Below, piece after piece: positions 11,582 to 21,871 of a stretch of 64,000 bases of DNA; position 1 is the first letter of the stretch, and each line of letters opens with the position of its first letter. Location of the stretch: the NCBI RefSeq assembly GCF_000350225.1, contig NW_005179177.1, positions 60,524 through 124,523 on the forward strand. Direction: 5' to 3'. This DNA comes from Chondrus crispus (Eukaryota; Rhodophyta; Florideophyceae; Gigartinales; Gigartinaceae). The notes under the pieces were generated by a model that worked only from the letters and a program-made list of their open reading frames with translations, searched no databases and was not told the origin of the DNA. The translations under genes and the position numbers were made by a program.

Positions 11582-11590
11582 TATAAATAA
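11582..11590 (+). promoter_or_regulatory. candidate TATA box
   Basis: GTATAAATAAGG-type sequence on the plus strand about 400 bp upstream of the zinc-finger frame and 1.5 kb upstream of gag. It may be the promoter of a degraded LTR belonging to the gag at 13118, but I could not find a second LTR copy. Confidence 0.3.
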
Positions 11591-11992
11591 GGGAAGAGTC
11601 GAGGCAGACTAGCTGCCAAGACAAGCGAAAAACAAAACGAAGCCACGATAATAAAAAGCGCGATTCCCCTCATTCGCCCGGTCCTACCGGTTAACCTTTA
11701 TTGTTCCCCCTTTTCTTTTATTTTTGCGACAGTCTAGACTTTAAGCTTAATAGTTTTCTTTGCAGAAGAAAAAAAACCGCAAGGATCTTGGAATTGTTCA
11801 ACGTTTTGGAATCGCTACGAGAGTGGTCTCCCTACCTCTTCTTTGATATTTACGCAGTACGTTTTATCAATTAAGAGGTATAGCCATTATCCTTTTAAGG
11901 ATAACTCTCACCGAAAAAATACAAGAGTAAGTTCTTTAATTTTTGGCTACCTCTAATATAGGGATCTAGTTGCCTAACTAATTTCTATTTTA

Positions 11993-12649
11993 GTGGTATT
12001 AAATTCAGAAACAATCAGTAAACTCGGGGCACCGACGGCCCTTCCAGAAGACCCAGAAGATCCCACCCTCGGCGCACGGTCTCTACCCCGCACGCCTGAG
12101 GTAAATTGGGAAAGCGACGAGGAGAACTCCGTCTCCGTACTGGACCTCGTCGAAGAAGAAGCTACCCCGGCGGACCAACCGAGGCCGGAGGACAAGGTTT
12201 TTGGAGAGGAAGCGGAAATTGACGCACTAGGGGCTGGACAAAATTTACACGTGGACAACGCTGTCCGTATTTTTAATCAAATTAACTCTCGTTCTACTGT
12301 AGTGAAGGTACCATAATCTACGCTACCTGAGGGCGTCAATCGAACGCTGTACCGCGTGGCTACGACGCGCATCAAGAAAAAGAAGCGCGCTGCGCGATCG
12401 CTCACGTGCCGCGTGTGCCAGGTCACTGGTACCGGTACCCATCAGCTACGTCAACACCAGGGTGGCAAGAGGCACCTCGCACGCGAAGCTCGCTATAAAC
12501 GCGAGAGCGAGGACCACTACTGCGCTACCTGCAAGAGGTTTTTTCCCTCCGCGCACGACTTGGCGTCCCATCTCATCGGCGCCAACCACCGCCGTCGAGT
12601 CTTATATTTGCGCAAGCGTAAAGTAATGCGTAGTAATTATATTTTTTAG
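11993..12649 (+). pseudogene. two-zinc-finger (U1/matrin-like C2H2) protein, interrupted by one stop
   Basis: One reading frame with a single in-frame TAA at 12314-12316. The first half is acidic (VNWESDEENSVSVLDLVEEE). The second half has two fingers with spacing C-x2-C-x12-H-x5-H: CRVCQ...HQLRQHQGGKRH and CATCK...HDLASHLIGANH, typical of dsRNA- or nucleic-acid-binding U1/JAZ fingers. No ATG opens the frame. Just upstream, 11992 ends CTAAC...TTTTAG, a good branch site and 3' splice site, and GTAAGT lies about 65 bp before it. A spliced upstream exon is therefore plausible. It could be a host gene or a regulatory ORF of the adjoining retroelement. Confidence 0.5.
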
Positions 12650-12814
12650 TAACAAAAAAATTTCCGTTCATTTTTCAAAACCCTTCTCGCAAATTGAAAC
12701 ACAAGTTTACAATACTTTTCCGAAAACAGTTTTTGCTGTTTTTTGAAAAGTCGAATTACAATTTGTTGCATCCTACTGCAATTGCCCCCCCCTACGTGAT
12801 ACACTACAATCTCC
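12650..12814. other. AT-rich spacer
   Basis: Short AT-rich stretch with homopolymer runs between the zinc-finger frame and the ACACGTGT cluster; nothing recognisable. Confidence 0.4.
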
Positions 12815-12985
12815 GCACACACCTCCCACACGTGTGGACTCTAACACGTGTGGAAATTGAACACGTTTGGCACGTGTTCTTCGCGCACAATATCGGATAC
12901 GTGTCACACATTGCACTAGGTGTGAAAATTGCACACGTGTTTACTACTGTACTAGCTGTGAGCGTTGCACACCTGTACCCGTATT
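12815..12985. repeat. cluster of ACACGTGT-like palindromes
   Basis: In about 170 bp there are at least six copies or near-copies of the ACACGTGT / CACGTG core (for example CCACACGTGTGG, AACACGTGTGG, GGCACGTGTT, TACGTGTCACAC, GCACACGTGTTT), irregularly spaced. It lies 130-300 bp upstream of the gag start. CACGTG is the bHLH/bZIP E-box/G-box core, so a regulatory role is possible but unproven. Confidence 0.45.
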
Positions 12986-13117
12986 CAGCTGAAATTAGTG
13001 TGAGCCATAAAAAAGTCAAAATTTCAGTATAATTGTAAGGTTGCAGAAAGCTTATTTTTTCTAAGGCTAAAGTAACTTCCTAAATTACTTCCTCGAGACT
13101 TCAACTCACCAAACACT

Positions 13118-14704
13118 ATGGATAACGGAATTGACGAGGCAGGTGTAGAGACCATCACCAAGGAACTTAAAACGTATACACCACCATCTCCAGTTCACAA
13201 TGATATTATATCAGTTATTGCGATACACATTACTCTCGCAAGATCTGATAATATTTTGGCCACAGAGCTGGTAGAAAGATTACGTGAAGACCTCCCTGTT
13301 GAAACTCTATATTCCTTGGAAGTACTGAAGGGCACCACGTTCGTTTTCAGAATCGTCCGTGACTTCTTACGTGCAGAAGGTGTAGAGTATATCAGACATC
13401 CCGCAACTGACCGCATCTCATGGGGATTAGTAAAAATGTTATACTCAGACTCGGACGACATCGATTTTGGTTACGAAAGGCTTTTTCAACACAAGAAAAC
13501 TAGCCGAGCATGTATGCCTACTAACAAAGAAATTGAACGTCAAGCCGGCCCGCCCGTACAAGGTTATACCCCTGTGAGACGTGACTCTGAAGCAAGAGCC
13601 GCTCACAACATGGCATTGCGATTCAAGAACCAGGATAAATTCACCGGAAAACTGGGTGAGGACCTCACGGAACACATCAATAACTACATTGATGCCGCCT
13701 AGGACTACAACCTTGACCAAACCAACTAACTTGCCTTTTTCCACAACATATTCGATGGAGAAGCTAAGCGATTCTATCGAGAGAAGTTGAGGGACAGGTG
13801 TGGAAATTTTGGTCAGGCATGCCAAGTTATGCAAGACGAATACAACAGCATAACTCGGCAGAACAGAATCAGGAAGTACCTCCAGAGCCTGAGAATTCAA
13901 TCTTTGATGCATGCCAAGAAGCTCAACACCGCAGAAGCTTTAGAAGAGTTACGTGAGATCATCACACGTTTTGCTCCTCAAGGACCACGGACTCACCGTT
14001 CCGAGGAAGACAAGGTGGAATACCTTTACAAGGCTGTCTTTGGTGCCCCGTGGGCCAAGTCAGCCCTTGCCAACTCGCAGTCCACATCTAATCCTTGGGA
14101 TTTCCAACATCTGTATACGGCACTCGACGCCGCCTGGCTTCAAGACCAGGAAGAGCAAGAGGGTAGAAAGAAAGATCTGAACATCGGTCAATCTTTCTTA
14201 CATAAAGAGATAAAATCTTCATCCAAATATAATCCTGATCTTTACTACGAAGGTCAGAAATATTATGGACGACCGTAAAAACCAGGATCACGCTCATCTG
14301 CCCCATTCAGGCCCCCTCAAGACAGCACAAAAGCCGGTCAAAATGGGTTAGACCGTTATGGCAACCCCAGGCTATGCAACAATTGTCAGGATCCCAATCA
14401 TTTCGTCAGGGACTGCCCCAAACCTCGCAACGTGATGCGAAATATCCCATCGCAAGTCAGAACATATCCGAAGAGAAGCCATCAAATCCTCTTCGAACTC
14501 TGTCAACAAGTGGAGGATGCGTTGTTCTCTACAGACGAAGAAGACCCTTCTGCTACCCTTACAGGGGACAACTTCAAACAGGACGACTCCACTTCATCTG
14601 AGGATGAGACGCATGAACATCCCGATAAAGGAGGACAGGTATTCCACGTTACTGGTTCTGACAATCGGGGCATTGCTTCAGTCCTGGATCCAGAGGATTT
14701 TTGA
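13118..14704 (+). pseudogene. copia-like gag (element 4) with nonsense codons
   Basis: One continuous frame starting ATG at 13118 and ending TGA at 14702, interrupted by TAG (13700), TAA (13730 region) and TAA (14276) with no frameshift. The part from HNMALRFKNQDKFTG to the end of the 13787-14278 segment aligns with the gag of copia 1 (shared EYN..RQ.R..KYL..LR and KVE.L..AV.G.PW). Near 14374-14415 there is a CCHC knuckle, CNNCQDPNHFVRDC. Pol is absent: the sequence runs into the PiggyBac-like element at 14961. No LTR pair was found, so this is a fragment. Confidence 0.8.
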
Positions 14705-14960
14705 GGAGAGGCAGTCTAGTTTACCGTCTTAGTTTGAAGTCGAAAGAAAATAAACCTTGCTACGAGACTGTCCTCAAGAAAAAACGGTTCCGGTACAAAA
14801 TCTCGCGTAGGTCAAGGACAGCCCATGACATACGAAGAAACCGGCGTCTCAGAAAATCCTCCAGCGATGCAATGAACAATTTTGTGTTAAACTCTCGTCG
14901 AGGTTTTTCACAGATGAGAATCAATTTGGATGAACGCAGGAAAGACTGGCAGGGAGCTTG

Positions 14961-15428
14961 CATCCCGTGTTCCCCTCCGTCACCCGCCCCTTCCCTGAAC
15001 CCATCCCGTGTTCCCCGTCCGTCCCCCGCCCCTCCCATGTCCCCCGTCCGTCACCCGCCCCTCCCGTGTTCCCCGTCTGTCACCCGCCCCTCCCCCGTCA
15101 CCCTCCGCTCCCTGGTTTCCTGCGAACGAGTCTCCTACGCGCTTTCCGCGCCCTATCGGCGTCTGCAGAGCACAGCGCCCCCACGTCTCACCGATTTGCC
15201 TGTGCCCTGACTTCGGAGCTCCTCCCCGCCTGTAGCTCCCACACTGCTCCTCTGCTGCGCTGTGACGCACACCGGTCCAAGACCGAGACTTTTTCTCCCT
15301 GTTTGGCGACCAACATTGTGATGACCAACATCGATAGCGCTGGTCCGTCTGTGTCTGTGTTCGAACCCTCTCCTGTCAAAGAGCAAGAAGCAGACGTGCG
15401 AAGGTCTGTTTTCAAAGAGTTGCAATGT
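14961..15428 (+). repeat. left 468-bp inverted repeat
   Basis: Inverted partner of 19496-19963. Its outer 150 bp is C-rich with tandem CCCGTGTTCCCCGTCCGTC-like units. Its inner end contains the ATG at 15321 and the first 36 codons of the transposase. Confidence 0.93.
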
Positions 15429-18400
15429 GATGGATTCGAGGCAGGAGCAGAGTTGGAAGCACAAAATGGACCAGATGGAGCTGCACGCATTCGCCGTAAG
15501 CTGGACTTCTCTTCTGAGGACGTATGCATACACGCAGATCGAGACGAGCGTGCTACAGATGATGTCCTATCGGGGTCCAATTGTCCTTTTTCTGACGAAA
15601 TGGAATCTCCTTTGTCATCAGTTTTTGAGGCAGATGAAGGGGGGAATTACTACGGCCATTGCTCTCGAGAAAATGAACACAGCTCTGATGAATCACTTTT
15701 TCAAGCAGAAATCGTCATTTCGGACCATGAAATAGAGCAACTGTACCGAGATGCAGTTCCTGATCGGCCGAATGTTAGAGAATTAATTCCGTCAAACGAG
15801 AATGTGGAAAGAAGAGTCGCAACTGAGGACTTTTGGTCTGCCATTTTTTCTGAGACGACGGAAAGTCTATGGAAAGCCACTGACATAGAAGGAATTGTGA
15901 GGGATGATTCGCAGGGGCCTACGTCAAGTACAATTGCTGGCGCGTCAGAGGGTGACCGCGATTTTTGAGGAAGCACATCTGCACGTTCTTTAGCACAGCG
16001 GCATAATGGCTTGCCTGGGTGGGAGTACGCCTCTACTTTTGACGACGTACAAATCAAGATGGACGACGCTGATCAACTGTTAGGTGAGCGCTTTGTGCGG
16101 GAGGCGAATGGCGTCTTGGAAAACGCTGTACGAGAAATTAAGGTCACCGCAAAGAAAGATCAAATCGTCACAGAGAGTTTGTTGTCGCGGTTGGGGATTT
16201 TGAACATTTTTTTGCCGGACGCCTTGCTTTGTAAGCTCCAAGCACATATTAACAGGGTACTGAAGGCACGGAAAACTTCTCCCACGACTGGGAACGAGAT
16301 AAGAAAAGTCATAATAACCCACGTCCTGGCAGCATAATATGGAAGCAATGTGGCGATCATAACAGCCCCAGAGAATCAGGACTTCTATTTTCAAACGGAA
16401 CTAAGCAGGCAACGGTACAATGACATCTGGTCGGCGTTAAGTGGGACAACGGAACGGAGGCAAAGAGTTCAGCACTTGGGAGACGGATGGAAAAATAGGC
16501 CCGTGTTAGGAAACCAGCCCATTACAGAGCTGGAAAATGAACTTGCAGCGATCAACCGCGCGATACTTTACATACCAGGTCAAACTATTCTGAGCTTAGA
16601 CGACGATCATCAGCGGTTACGTTCACGAGCGGTTACTCAGTTTACAAACCTGTCCCAACTTAACAATCCTCAGAAGGCCTTGGGGCCCGTCAATAACGCC
16701 CTGTGCTCTGCATTGACCTCGGCATTTCTTGCCAGTCACTACTAAAGGCCGAGAGAAAAAATTATTCACGTTTGGCAAAGACTTGTCCAACTGTTGCAAG
16801 GCGCTGCAACACCAGACGCAATAGCACCAATGAGCGACGCGTTCTTTGCTGCGGACAGAGGCTATAACGCAAAGGAAACTGTAGATTTCTTGAATGACAC
16901 TCTCGGTGCCACTGGAATTGGCACGCACAAGCAAAGTTTAGATTATCCGTTTGTCTTCGGTGACGGACCTATATGTAAAAGACACAAGGGTATGAAAATT
17001 AGAGAAAAAGGCTGCAGGGCGGTTTATAGCGCAATACGAAAGCAGTCTCGAGCATCAGGGAAAAAGATTCAAGCGATTGTGTACAGAGAAAGCTTTACAG
17101 GACGTGTGGCGGCAGTGTACCACAACAATACGAGATTGTTTGGTGCACATTTGTTTACGTTAATCCCAAAAAGTGAGTATCGCTGGAAGACTCGCCGCAG
17201 CGATAGTGAGAGAACGGCTGAACACTTTCAGGAAATTTACAGTGCTACAGGAGTTGAGCAGAGTATTAACAGAACGCGGAGCGGTAGCAGGAGTGCCCAT
17301 TTTTCGGATATGTCTGTGGATCGATTGCGAGTCGGCTTTGCACTTTCAGGTGTGAAGCACCTGACCTTGCTTCAGTCAGAAGACCCGGGGTGGTTCTTGG
17401 CGAGAGCTTTTATGTTCACGTCAAGGACCACTCATGCGTTTTTTACTGGTTTTTGTGCAGTATTTGACCAGCACACTTATGGTATCTCGGAGTTGATACG
17501 TGGGCAAATCGTCATTCGAGGCACAGAAGCACTACCACAAAACGCCGAAGAGGCGAAATATACCATCAAATTCAAATGGGATGACGTGACAGCCGCGCTG
17601 GGATTTAAAAAGCGAGTTGGTACAGACGAGAGCGCGACTACAGATGCCATCGAGGAGTTGCGGAACTGCAGTCTCGAATCTCTTAGCGACAGAAGAGTCA
17701 CTGTCAAACATCTGTCATCCCTTCTGTGCACGCTAGGATACAGGGAACCTGCGTCTACACGCCGCCCGCCGCTTGTTTCGAAATTGTTGGAATTAAGACA
17801 GGGTCTCATCGGCGGTGCCATTCAAATTAATGTCACAGAGCAGACCAACATTACCCATCAGGAGCATAGAGCTGCAAGCTCGAGGAGATTTCGTCGTGCA
17901 ATGTATACTGCGTCTCTGGGGTCATGGTTTATGAAGCCATTGACAAGCACTCCGGGGATGAAAGAGGGCTCCGTGAACGAAACTCAAGTTCTAAAAGGTC
18001 TGCCAGATTTCTTTGATCGGAATATGGCTGTGGGAATTTTTAGTGGTTCGACGATGCGCTACTGTGTGAAATACATATGCTCTGTTGGCCTGATTGGCTC
18101 GAAGTCTTCAAGTATTATTGCCGGAAGTCTAGATGGTGTCGCAGCGATTCAGGACGATATCAACGATATAAACGTTTAGTCAATTTAAGTCAAAACTATG
18201 GCGGCATTGGGAACTATTCAGAAAGCTGAGAAAACCCGAGAGAGATACGGTCCGATTCTACGCTTAAATTCTGTTGGTCGCTGTGATGAAACACTACGTG
18301 TGTTTCGTGGTGTGGTTCCCACGACAAAGTACAGATCGCAATGCCTACATCATTGTGCTGTTCTCGGAAAACCGCGGGTTTTACTAGTGATTGCCAAGGG

Positions 18401-19391
18401 CAGCGAACTGGGAATTGGGAAAATAATTTACTCTGTCCTTCTCGAATTTCATGAATCTCTCATCGCCAATTATAAGTTTTCTCTAGAACCCTTGCGCTTT
18501 TCCTGCTTTCAATGGGTCGGGAAGTCCGCACAACTGATCCCGAGAGAGAACGACGAGCTGCTCACAAATACACACGCGACGGACTTGTATTCCTTTGGAT
18601 CTTTTTATAATTTAAGTCAAGCCTACAAGCATTTGGTCGGACAGCACGGGCCACTTCCACCAGCCAGAATGATACGTCCATCAAGTTTGGTGTTTTGGAA
18701 TCATGTCAAGGGGGGTGTAGACGAGTTTAGTCGGGCTTTAAAAAATTTGGCATACCACAACGCTTCCGAAAACCCAATTGTTATCGTGTTGGGAAGGTTA
18801 CTCTGTGCTCCGGTGAGCAACGCCGCTGTAGTACATCGCCTCTCTGTGGCAAAAGCGCAAGGTGCTCTTCCAGATTTTGAGACCTACAAGAAAGGTTATT
18901 TGCAAGATTATAACGCTGTGCGACACAATGTGTCAAGATGCTCAACAATATCCAGTTTTGCTGGCCATCTTGCGAGGGATTTTACAGCTTCAGAGCGTCA
19001 AAGTCATGTAAGTAGAAATAGGAGCGTGCAGTTCAATTCTGTGTCTTTGTACGTCAAGGATGCGGTATCCAAGTATAATCGACCCGCAGACGTTGCTCGA
19101 AGATTGACAGGATACAGTTCACACCAGAGAGTCAAAGGAAAGGATAGCTACTGGTCTTTATGTTCATACAGCTATTCGTTAAAGCTGAACGGACGCACGT
19201 TCAGGAAGAAAGGGGGAGCACGAATGCGACAGTAGTGTGTGACATGCAGACAGGCAATTTGTAAACGCTGCTGGGAGAAATGGCATTCAGAAAAGATTCT
19301 AGTCAGAGAAACGATAACTTCCGATGATCGAGCAGCATTTGAGGAGAAGGTCAGGTCTAAAAACGACTCACGGGGCGTTCCAGTAGACTGA
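15321..19391 (+). pseudogene. PiggyBac-type (DDD) transposase with six nonsense codons
   Basis: One frame of about 1357 codons from ATG 15321 to TGA 19389, broken by TGA 15966, TAA 16335, TAA 16743, TAG 18177, TAA 18186 and TAG 19233 but by no frameshift. The N-terminus (to about residue 215) is acidic. Candidate catalytic sites in order are SLDDDHQRLRS near 16600, FFAADRGYN near 16860, and WNHVKGGVDEFSRALKN near 18700, which matches the NxxKGGVD third-Asp motif of PiggyBac. A Cys-rich C-terminus (CVTCRQAICKRCWEKWH, from 19236) corresponds to the PiggyBac terminal zinc-binding domain. A second ATG at 18198 follows two stops, so expression as two proteins cannot be excluded, but catalytic residues would then be split. 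Confidence 0.72.
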
Positions 19392-19495
19392 CTTACCAAT
19401 ACGCAAGAGCGGGGTCCCAGATCCTCCCGAGGACGCTCCCGTGCTGGCAGCAAATGAACTAATGCGCAGGTAGTGACTTAAGGTAAAAATACATT

Positions 19496-19963
19496 ACATT
19501 GCAACTCTTTGAAAACAGACCTTCGCACGTCTGCTTCTTGCTCTTTGACAGGAGAGGGTTCGAACACAGACACAGACGGACCAGCGCTATCGATGTTGGT
19601 CATCACAATGTTGGTCGCCAAACAGGGAGAAAAAGTCTCGGTCTTGGACCGGTGTGCGTCACAGCGCAGCAGAGGAGCAGTGTGGGAGCTACAGGCGGGG
19701 AGGAGCTCCGAAGTCAGGGCACAGGCAAATCGGTGAGACGTGGGGGCGCTGTGCTCTGCAGACGCCGATAGGGCGCGGAAAGCGCGTAGGAGACTCGTTC
19801 GCAGGAAACCAGGGAGCGGAGGGTGACGGGGGAGGGGCGGGTGACAGACGGGGAACACGGGAGGGGCGGGTGACGGACGGGGGACACGGGAGGGGCGAGG
19901 GACGGACGGAGAACACGGGATGGGTTCAGGGAAGGGGCGGGTGACGGAGGGGAACACGGGATG
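19496..19963 (-). repeat. right 468-bp inverted repeat
   Basis: Inverted copy of 14961-15428. On the minus strand it repeats the ATG and first 36 codons of the transposase, then leaves the frame after a few residues (NVFLP). An mRNA reading in from the right would encode the same N-terminal peptide alone. Confidence 0.93.
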
Positions 19964-20150
19964 GGGTCAGGGGAGGAGGGCCGGGGCGGACGGGGAATAC
20001 GGGATGGGCTCAGGGGAGGGCCGGGACGGACGAGGAACAGGAGATGGGCTGGGGACGGACAGGGAACAGGGGAGGGTTTGGGGACGGACGGGGAACAGGG
20101 GAGGGGTTGCGGACGGACGGGGAACAGGGAAGGGGTTTTGAGCCGTCCAT
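19810..20150. repeat. G-rich minisatellite at the right end of the PiggyBac-type element
   Basis: Degenerate tandem units of about 25-30 bp around GGACGGGGAACACGGGA with runs of four or more G. The repeats continue past the mapped inverted repeat, suggesting either array growth or a longer original terminus. The plus strand has G-quadruplex potential. Confidence 0.7.
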
Positions 20151-20565
20151 GAGCGGTGTCAAGATGAGGGCTTGCGTGAGGCTTGTCAGGATTTGGGTGA
20201 GGTCAGTGAATATTTGGGTGAAGTTGGTGAAGATTTGAGTGAGGCCGGTGAGGTGGCCGGTGAGTTTCACGCACAGACGGTGATTCACCGAATTCACTTA
20301 ATTTTCACCCAAATTCCAGCGTGATGGAATTCCCTCGCGCAGCTGGCAGGGGGCTATAGGTGTTGACCGTATCGCGGGAAGGAGATGCTCTGTCGGGTAT
20401 GCAGAAGCAAAGCGTGAGTCGATCCGTGATGGGTGGTGTCTCGTTGTGAGAGAAGCACTGCTTACAGAAGGCACAAGGGTTGTGGAAAGTGGCACGGAGG
20501 TGTCGAACCAGACTGAAGACCCCAAGGACTTGATTCGTAAGGCGGAGAATTTGATTGGCGGAGGG
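20151..20565. other. spacer
   Basis: Begins with a degenerate GTGAGG/GGTGAAG-rich tract (20160-20290), then about 270 bp in which I recognise nothing. Confidence 0.4.
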
Positions 20566-20872
20566 CATGAAAATTCCTAGACGTTAGTCTATCTAGGTGT
20601 AGGCAAGACAAAAGGGGACTCGTTATTACACGTGTTCACTTTTTCTGTAAAGTACACGTGTTCACTTCTCCTTATGAGGGAAACGGGGTGTGAGGGGAAC
20701 GGGGTGGTGCTGAACTTTTCTGTAAAGTAGTAAGGTACACGTGTTCACTTCTCCTTATGAGGGGAACGGGGTGTGAGGGGGAACGGGGTGGTGCTGAACT
20801 TTTCTGTAAAGTAGTAAAGTACACGTGTTCACTTCTCTTTATGAGGGGAACGGGGTGGTGCTGTCCGCACGG
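20566..20872 (+). repeat. dispersed repeat, copy 1
   Basis: Direct copy of 23561-23962. Starts CATGAAAATTCCTAGACG and ends GGTGGTGCTGTCCGCACGG in both places. The interior is three tandem units of about 85 bp (ACACGTGTTCACTTCTC ... GGGGAACGGGGTGGTGCTG). It carries no coding capacity. The CCTAGACG-GTCTAGG start resembles the CTAG-containing tips of the PiggyBac-like family at 60.7 kb, but that link is weak. Confidence 0.75.
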
Positions 20873-21871
20873 CTGTTCGCAGAAGGGTACCACTCGGTAC
20901 TGTTCAGGTCAGAAGTTGAACCGAAGTCTTGGCGCCAACCCGCCCGAAAAGTTTATACTGTACCCTTGTCACAGGCTCAATTTGGGACGCATAAGAAGTT
21001 ATGATAAATATGCAAATGCAGTGCGTATTCGAAGAAAATTGCCTTTCTTTGGACGGGAGAATTGGTCTCCAAAGTGTGCCGGGGTCAAAGTGGGACGACG
21101 AGAAATTTCATGTCTTGCACGCTTCATCTGTAATGGGAGAGACCCAACAAAGCCGACGCTGCCGTGTGCTTGCGGGTCCTCAACAATTCGCCTTCCTCAA
21201 CCTGCATCCGCTGTTTTCGGGCTCTTGGCCGTTGCGAAATTGGCAAGTCGTCGCAAACTATGTCTTCGAGAGGCGACACCGCAGACTGCGCTTTCAGACG
21301 TTTCTGAGAGTCAATATTTTTTTGTTTGCAGTATCATTCTCTACATTAAATTCCTGAATGTGATAAACGTTGGGTACGGGCGCTTTTGGAGGATTCCGCC
21401 CCTCCAAACGAGCACGAAGGGACTGCAAATTGCCAACCGTCGCTGCGTTTCCTGTTGCGAGGAATTTTCTATTAGATTTCTTAGGTGTGGGGTTCTTTGA
21501 CAGGCATATATTCTTTCTCAGAATGTTGCGCAACACATAATCTTTATTGAGAGCGACGGAAACCTCTGCAAAAGGCATGAGCAGAAAACTGACCGTTTGT
21601 AAGAGCATGTGAATATGTTTCATCAAACGAATATATTTAATTCGTTGCGAAATAGTTTAGCAAAATCATATCCGCGCGACTGTGAGGCGCGGCATTATAA
21701 TTTTGGTGTCACAATTTGAGCTTTGTCGCAGATTGAGCCTGTGAGAAGGGTACAGTCACATCCCAATACTGTAATGTATTCAATCTTTTTCAGGAATTGC
21801 AATAGAAACCTTTCTTTTTCTTTCCTTTTTCTTTCCGCGGAAACGTCTAGGACTGGCGATGCACGCATCGC
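20868..21871 (+). repeat. second dispersed repeat, interrupted by an insertion
   Basis: Segments 20868-20963 and 21750-21871 together match the uninterrupted copy at 25216-25428. The join falls at GTAC and is split by the 786-bp transposon described separately. Confidence 0.85.
20964..21749. mobile_element. 786-bp non-autonomous DNA transposon, TSD GTAC
   Basis: Terminal inverted repeats CCTTGTCACAGGCTCAAT (left) and the complement of ATTGAGCCTGTGAGAAGG (right), one mismatch in 18, with weaker similarity further in. The flanks carry GTAC on both sides (20960-20963 and 21750-21753). The uninterrupted host repeat at 25306-25309 has a single GTAC, which proves the insertion and the 4-bp duplication. 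It has no transposase; internal frames are short and unrecognised. The 4-bp duplication and CC-start recall PiggyBac, but the target is not TTAA, so the superfamily is open. Confidence 0.9.

Larger units (their letters stand above)
14961..19963 (+). mobile_element. PiggyBac-type DNA transposon with 468-bp inverted repeats
   Basis: Two inverted copies of 468 bp (14961-15428 and 19496-19963), differing at about three positions, bracket a single transposase reading frame. The left repeat ends abruptly next to the copia gag fragment. The right end continues into related G-rich tandem repeats to about 20150. No TTAA or other flanking duplication is visible at the mapped ends, so the true outer boundary may be lost on the left. 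I assign the superfamily from the transposase, not from the ends. Confidence 0.8.

Noticed and set aside
11390-11760. Possible LTR (TGTGGGAAATTATGG start, TATA box) for the gag at 13118
   Set aside because: No second copy in the window and no CACA end plus primer site found.
15966-19235. Stop-codon reassignment or readthrough in the PiggyBac-type transposase
   Set aside because: All three stop codons occur in frame, and intact genes nearby use normal stops, so recoding is unlikely.
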